Source: Setomelanomma holmii (lineage: Eukaryota > Ascomycota > Dothideomycetes > Pleosporales > Phaeosphaeriaceae). From it: a stretch of 19,834 bases of DNA. The first letter of the stretch is position 1, and each line of letters opens with the position of its first letter. This document shows positions 16,933 to 19,834 of the stretch, in pieces. The translations under genes and the position numbers were made by a program. The notes beneath the pieces were generated by a model that worked only from the letters and a program-made list of their open reading frames with translations, was not told the origin of the DNA and made no database searches. The DNA lies in the NCBI GenBank assembly GCA_010015745.1, contig ML978391.1:1-19834 (forward strand). Reading direction: 5' to 3'.

Positions 16933-18979
16933 ATGGCACTACTCAATACCCTCCTGGTTGGATGCATCTTTTTGGCTGATTTTGCCTCATCTGCTTCCGT
17001 TGCAATCTCCCGGATGGGATGGACGGCTACGGCAGACAGCTATCAAGCTGGAAACGAGCCTGCCAAGGCACTTGATGGAAATGCGTCTTCGCTCTGGCAT
17101 AGTCGATATAGTCCAACGCCGGTTGACGCTCTACCAAATTGGATCGTAGTTGATATGAAGGCTACATACGCAGTTCAAGCCGTCAGCATTCAACCTCGAC
17201 CCAGTGACAACGCGAACGGCAGGATCGGCGGCCACACAATCGAGGTATCGACAGACAACACCTCTTGGCAGCCGGCTGCGATTGGCACATACAACAACGA
17301 TGCGACGACCAAGAAAACCACTTTCGTCACCCGACAAGCAAGATACGTACGTATCACGGCGACCTCCGAGGCGCAGAGCGCAGCCAACCAGTGGACGTCT
17401 ATCGCTGAGATCAACGTCTTCCACGATGTTGTTGGATCAACAGAGACTCCATACACTGCACCAGCCTCAGGCAAAGGCTTGTGGGAGAAGACTATCGATT
17501 TTCCCCTGGTTCCAGCTGCGGTATCGCTTCTCACGAATGGCAAAATTCTCGTATGGTCAGCATACGCAAAAGACAATTTCGGCGGGGCGCATGGCTACAC
17601 ACAAACTGGCATTTATGACCCAGCGACTGGAGATACTAGTCAGCTTCAAGTGTCGAACACGCAACATGATATGTTTTGTCCCGGTGCGTAGAATTGATTT
17701 AGAAACCACAGATGAGACACATACTGACTTTCTACACCCGCCCACAGGTATCTCGCTAGACTTCAATGGTCGAGTGGTAGTGACTGGAGGCTCTGATGCA
17801 GCGAAGACAAGTATTTACGACCCAGTCGGTAATGCTTGGACGGGTGCTCCGAACATGAACATCGCACGCGGCTACCAGTCTTCCTCAACATGCTCAGATG
17901 GACGCATATTCACCATCGGCGGATCCTGGAGCGGTGCCAGAGGTGGCAAAAACGGCGAGATATATGACCCTACTGCAAACACATGGTCACTCCTTTCAGG
18001 AGCACTAGTAAGCCCTATGCTCACTGCCGACGCCGGAGGGGCCTGGCGTTCAGATAATCACGCGTGGCTTTTCGGCTGGAAGAACAAGACGGTATTCCAA
18101 GCCGGCCCGTCGATCGCGATGAATTGGTACGATACCACCGGAAGTGGAACCACGACAGGCGCTGGGAACAGGTTAGATGACGGCCATGCCATGAACGGCA
18201 ACGCCATCATGTACGATGCCCCAGCCGGAAAGATCCTAACTGCTGGTGGCTCGCCCGACTACGAGAACAGCGACGCCAGAACAAACGCATATGTCATTAC
18301 CATCGGTACACCGAAGACAAATCCCACTGTCACAAAGACGCAGAGCATGTCTTATGCACGCAGCTTTGCCTTCGGCGTCGTCCTGCCAGACGGCACTGTT
18401 TTCGTAACCGGTGGTCAAGCAAGAGCACATCCGTTTGTTGATGATACCGCAGCACTTACTCCAGAGCTATACGATCCAACCAAGGGCACATGGACGCAGC
18501 TCAATCCCATGGCTATCCCTCGCACATACCACTCCGTCGCCATCCTCCTTCCAGATGCGACTGTCTTCAACGGCGGCGGCGGTCTATGCGGTCCATGCAC
18601 ACAATACGGCGGCGTACCCGAATCAAACCACTTCGACGCCGAAATCTTCGTCCCACCATATCTGCTCAACACCGATGGGACGCGTCGCACACGACCGGTC
18701 ATCAACACCGTCGCCTCAAGCGTCAAGGTTGGCGGTACCTTGAGCGTCACTACGGGTTCTGCGGTCACTACGTTCTCGCTGATCCGTTTCGGCACTGCGA
18801 CGCATACTGTGAATACGGATCAACGCAGGATTCTATTGACGCCCTCGGGGAGCGGGACGGGTTATACGGTACAGGTACCGGCGGATCCGGGTGTGGCGCT
18901 GCCGGGGTATTGGATGTTGTTTGCGATTGATGCGGCTGGGACGCCGAGTGTGGGAAAGATTATCAAGGTGGCTTTGTAG
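16933..18979 (+). CDS. Secreted galactose oxidase (copper radical oxidase, AA5_2)
   Basis: Exons 16933-17683 and 17748-18979 (64-nt intron, GTGCGT, CTGAC, CAG) give 660 aa, near the roughly 680 of Fusarium galactose oxidase. Residues 1-21 form a signal peptide. About 24-163 is an F5/8 type C (CBM32) carbohydrate-binding domain, then a seven-bladed kelch-type catalytic domain and a C-terminal immunoglobulin-like domain holding one copper ligand. The active site is complete: Cys249 (DMFCPG) and Tyr293 (RGYQ), which form the thioether cofactor, stacking Trp311 (GGSW), and copper ligands Tyr511, His512 (RTYHS) and His603 (TATHTVN). Arg351, a galactose-binding residue, is kept, but the position of Fusarium Gln406 is Glu (SPDYENSD). 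It oxidises the C6 hydroxyl of galactose or related primary alcohols, releasing hydrogen peroxide. Substrate preference may differ from the Fusarium enzyme. Confidence 0.93.
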
Positions 18980-19483
18980 GTGGCAGCGTTGTGCGCTGTG
19001 TTGAGATATTCAAGGATTGATATTTGATCGCCGCGGATGAGGGAAGTGCGTCATTGTAGGCGTGATTGTATTTTGTTTAATCGGTCCGCTTGAGTACTTT
19101 CCTCATTGCGTTGGTCACGTTTACTAGGTTTCGTATCAAGAAGCTCAACCTCAAGACGAAATGTATCATCCAAATTTCAGCAGAAAGGCGACAGTTGCTT
19201 ACTATAGACGCCCAGGACCGGAATACGGATAGCTGATTCCGAGCCTTTGTCAAGAGAGCGCTTGCTAAGAGTTGCAAGTCAAGCAAATGATGATCGGCTA
19301 GGGGGTCGTGGTCGTCGGGCCGATTGACTTGGCTCACAAAGCCTCAAAGCGAGCGAACGAGGGAACGAACAAATAATTCTAGGTTTTTGCTAACTTTTGC
19401 TCTAGCACGACTAGGTACGCTCCACTTGCACATGCCTGATGTAACGTCCATCCCTGCGTAATGGGGCACCCTGCGTGGCGGGA
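18980..19483. other. Intergenic region downstream of galactose oxidase
   Basis: About 500 bp hold the gene's 3' UTR and terminator. Short frames on the minus strand (19077-19337 and one starting at 19574) have no motif and the latter crosses the small LTR element, so I call none. An 11-bp word, TGGGGCACCCT, at 19462-19472 recurs inside the element at 19612-19622. Confidence 0.45.
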
Positions 19484-19547
19484 TGTAAGCAACTACATAT
19501 ACAAGTTTATTCATCTCCAGAATATCAATGTCGCTTTTTGGCTTACA
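19484..19547 (+). repeat. 5' LTR (64 bp) of the miniature element
   Basis: Bounded by TGTAAGC and GCTTACA. A CATATAC stretch at about 19496-19502 might act as TATA box. The five bases before it are CGGGA (19479-19483), the target-site duplication to look for after the second LTR beyond the window. Confidence 0.6.
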
Positions 19548-19558
19548 GTTATGAGCCC
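19548..19558 (+). other. Primer binding site, initiator tRNA-Met half-tRNA type
   Basis: GTTATGAGCCC lies immediately 3' of the first LTR. It pairs with the CAU-anticodon region GGGCUCAUAAC of fungal initiator tRNA-Met. The following GGGTTTTCCGTC only partly resembles the rest of the tRNA 5' half, so pairing beyond 11 bp is uncertain. Confidence 0.55.
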
Positions 19559-19773
19559 GGGTTTTCCGTCTCAAAAATCATAAGCCGCCTTGGCATGGAC
19601 AAAATCCAGGGTGGGGCACCCTAAGCGAACAATCCATGCATTTGAACATGGTGACGCACTACCAGCCTCTTCACAAGTCCTGCCTCGGTAACAAAATGAC
19701 TATTCAAATAAGTCCAGATAAACAGCTCGCACAAAACATACACAGGGCACTGGCTATTTTCAGCTGAAAGCTA

Positions 19774-19803
19774 CCTTTAGCTTCTATCTCCAGAAGCTAA
19801 GGG
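19774..19803 (+). repeat. Hairpin overlapping the polypurine tract of the miniature element
   Basis: CCTTTAGCTTCT (19774-19785) pairs with AGAAGCTAAGGG (19792-19803) in a 12-bp stem with one T-G wobble and a 6-nt loop. It ends just before the second LTR. It may be an RNA structure of the element or chance. Confidence 0.5.
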
Positions 19804-19808
19804 AGGTG

Positions 19809-19834
19809 TGTAAGCAACTACATATACAAGTTTA
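19809..19834 (+). repeat. Start of the 3' LTR of the miniature element (26 bp visible)
   Basis: All 26 visible bases are identical to 19484-19509. Identity suggests recent insertion, but 26 bp is too little to date it. Confidence 0.6.

Larger units (their letters stand above)
19484..19834 (+). mobile_element. Miniature non-autonomous LTR element (TRIM/SMART-like), truncated by the window end
   Basis: A 26-bp sequence at 19484-19509 is repeated exactly at 19809-19834, where the window ends. The first copy continues to 19547, and this 64-bp segment starts TGTAAGC and ends GCTTACA, a 7-bp terminal inverted repeat with TG..CA ends, as in an LTR. Directly after it, GTTATGAGCCC (19548-19558) is complementary to the anticodon arm (GGGCUCAUAAC) of initiator tRNA-Met, the half-tRNA primer site of copia-type elements. 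Directly before the second copy is a purine tract (AAGGGAGG, 19799-19806). The 261-bp interior has no coding frame. Parts are therefore in order: LTR, primer site, non-coding interior, polypurine tract, LTR. Expected full size is about 389 bp, within the TRIM/SMART range. Confidence 0.65.

Noticed and set aside
17190..17576. Minus-strand frame antisense to the galactose oxidase exon 1
   Set aside because: It is a shadow of the F5/8 type C coding region, which has clear family motifs on the plus strand.
19440..19547. LTR starting at the TGTAACG at 19440
   Set aside because: The repeated segment at 19809 begins at TGTAAGC, and TGTAAGC pairs exactly with the GCTTACA end, so 19484 is the better boundary.
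1..19834. tRNA genes, CRISPR arrays or bacterial-type operons
   Set aside because: No cloverleaf with A and B boxes, spaced repeat array or ribosome binding pattern was seen; the gene structure is eukaryotic throughout.

Overview
The window is nuclear DNA from a filamentous ascomycete (Pezizomycotina), most likely a dothideomycete. Evidence: genes carry short 46-79 nt introns with GT..AG ends and CTGAC/CTAAC/CTAAT branch sites just before the acceptor; the gene set is fungal (Sec72, Pho88, mitochondrial uL5m, a fungal-type USP protease, caleosin, a DHA-type MFS pump, secreted galactose oxidase); and LTR-element pieces lie at both edges. I cannot name the species.

Layout. 1-269: 3' end of an LTR retrotransposon (internal tail, polypurine tract, 137-bp LTR). 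3208-310 (-): a large multi-exon gene with N-terminal ubiquitin-like segments, a vWA MIDAS motif and the start of a U-box; the retrotransposon lies in its last visible intron. 3300-4297: intergenic. 4298-4906 (+): Sec72. 6027-5076 (-): an SGNH esterase with a premature in-frame TGA. 7209-6441 (-): PHO88/SND3 in four exons. 10431-7677 (-): a UBA-USP deubiquitinase in five exons. 10918-12070 (+): mitochondrial uL5m in three exons. 12567-13142 (+): a divergent caleosin. 13105-13520: a decayed tandem repeat that begins inside the caleosin 3' end. 14130-15845 (+): a 14-TM drug/boron-type MFS transporter. 15846-16932: long intergenic stretch. 16933-18979 (+): galactose oxidase (AA5_2) with all copper and Tyr-Cys cofactor residues. 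19484-19834: what looks like a very small LTR element (TRIM/SMART type) cut by the window end.

Togetherness. Most of these are housekeeping genes with no pathway in common. Two exceptions stand out. Sec72 and Pho88 both act in post-translational delivery of proteins to the ER, lie within 3 kb and share a TATCGATA palindrome upstream. The UBL/vWA/U-box gene and the USP gene both belong to the ubiquitin system, but nothing shows they work together. The right third (transporter, secreted oxidase, mini-retroelement) looks more accessory.

Most worth following: the miniature LTR element at the right edge, the premature stop in the SGNH esterase, the retroelement in the U-box gene, and a switch from C-rich to G-rich coding strand inside several genes. 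All exon joins were worked out by eye from splice signals and reading frame; those flagged as tentative need RNA evidence.
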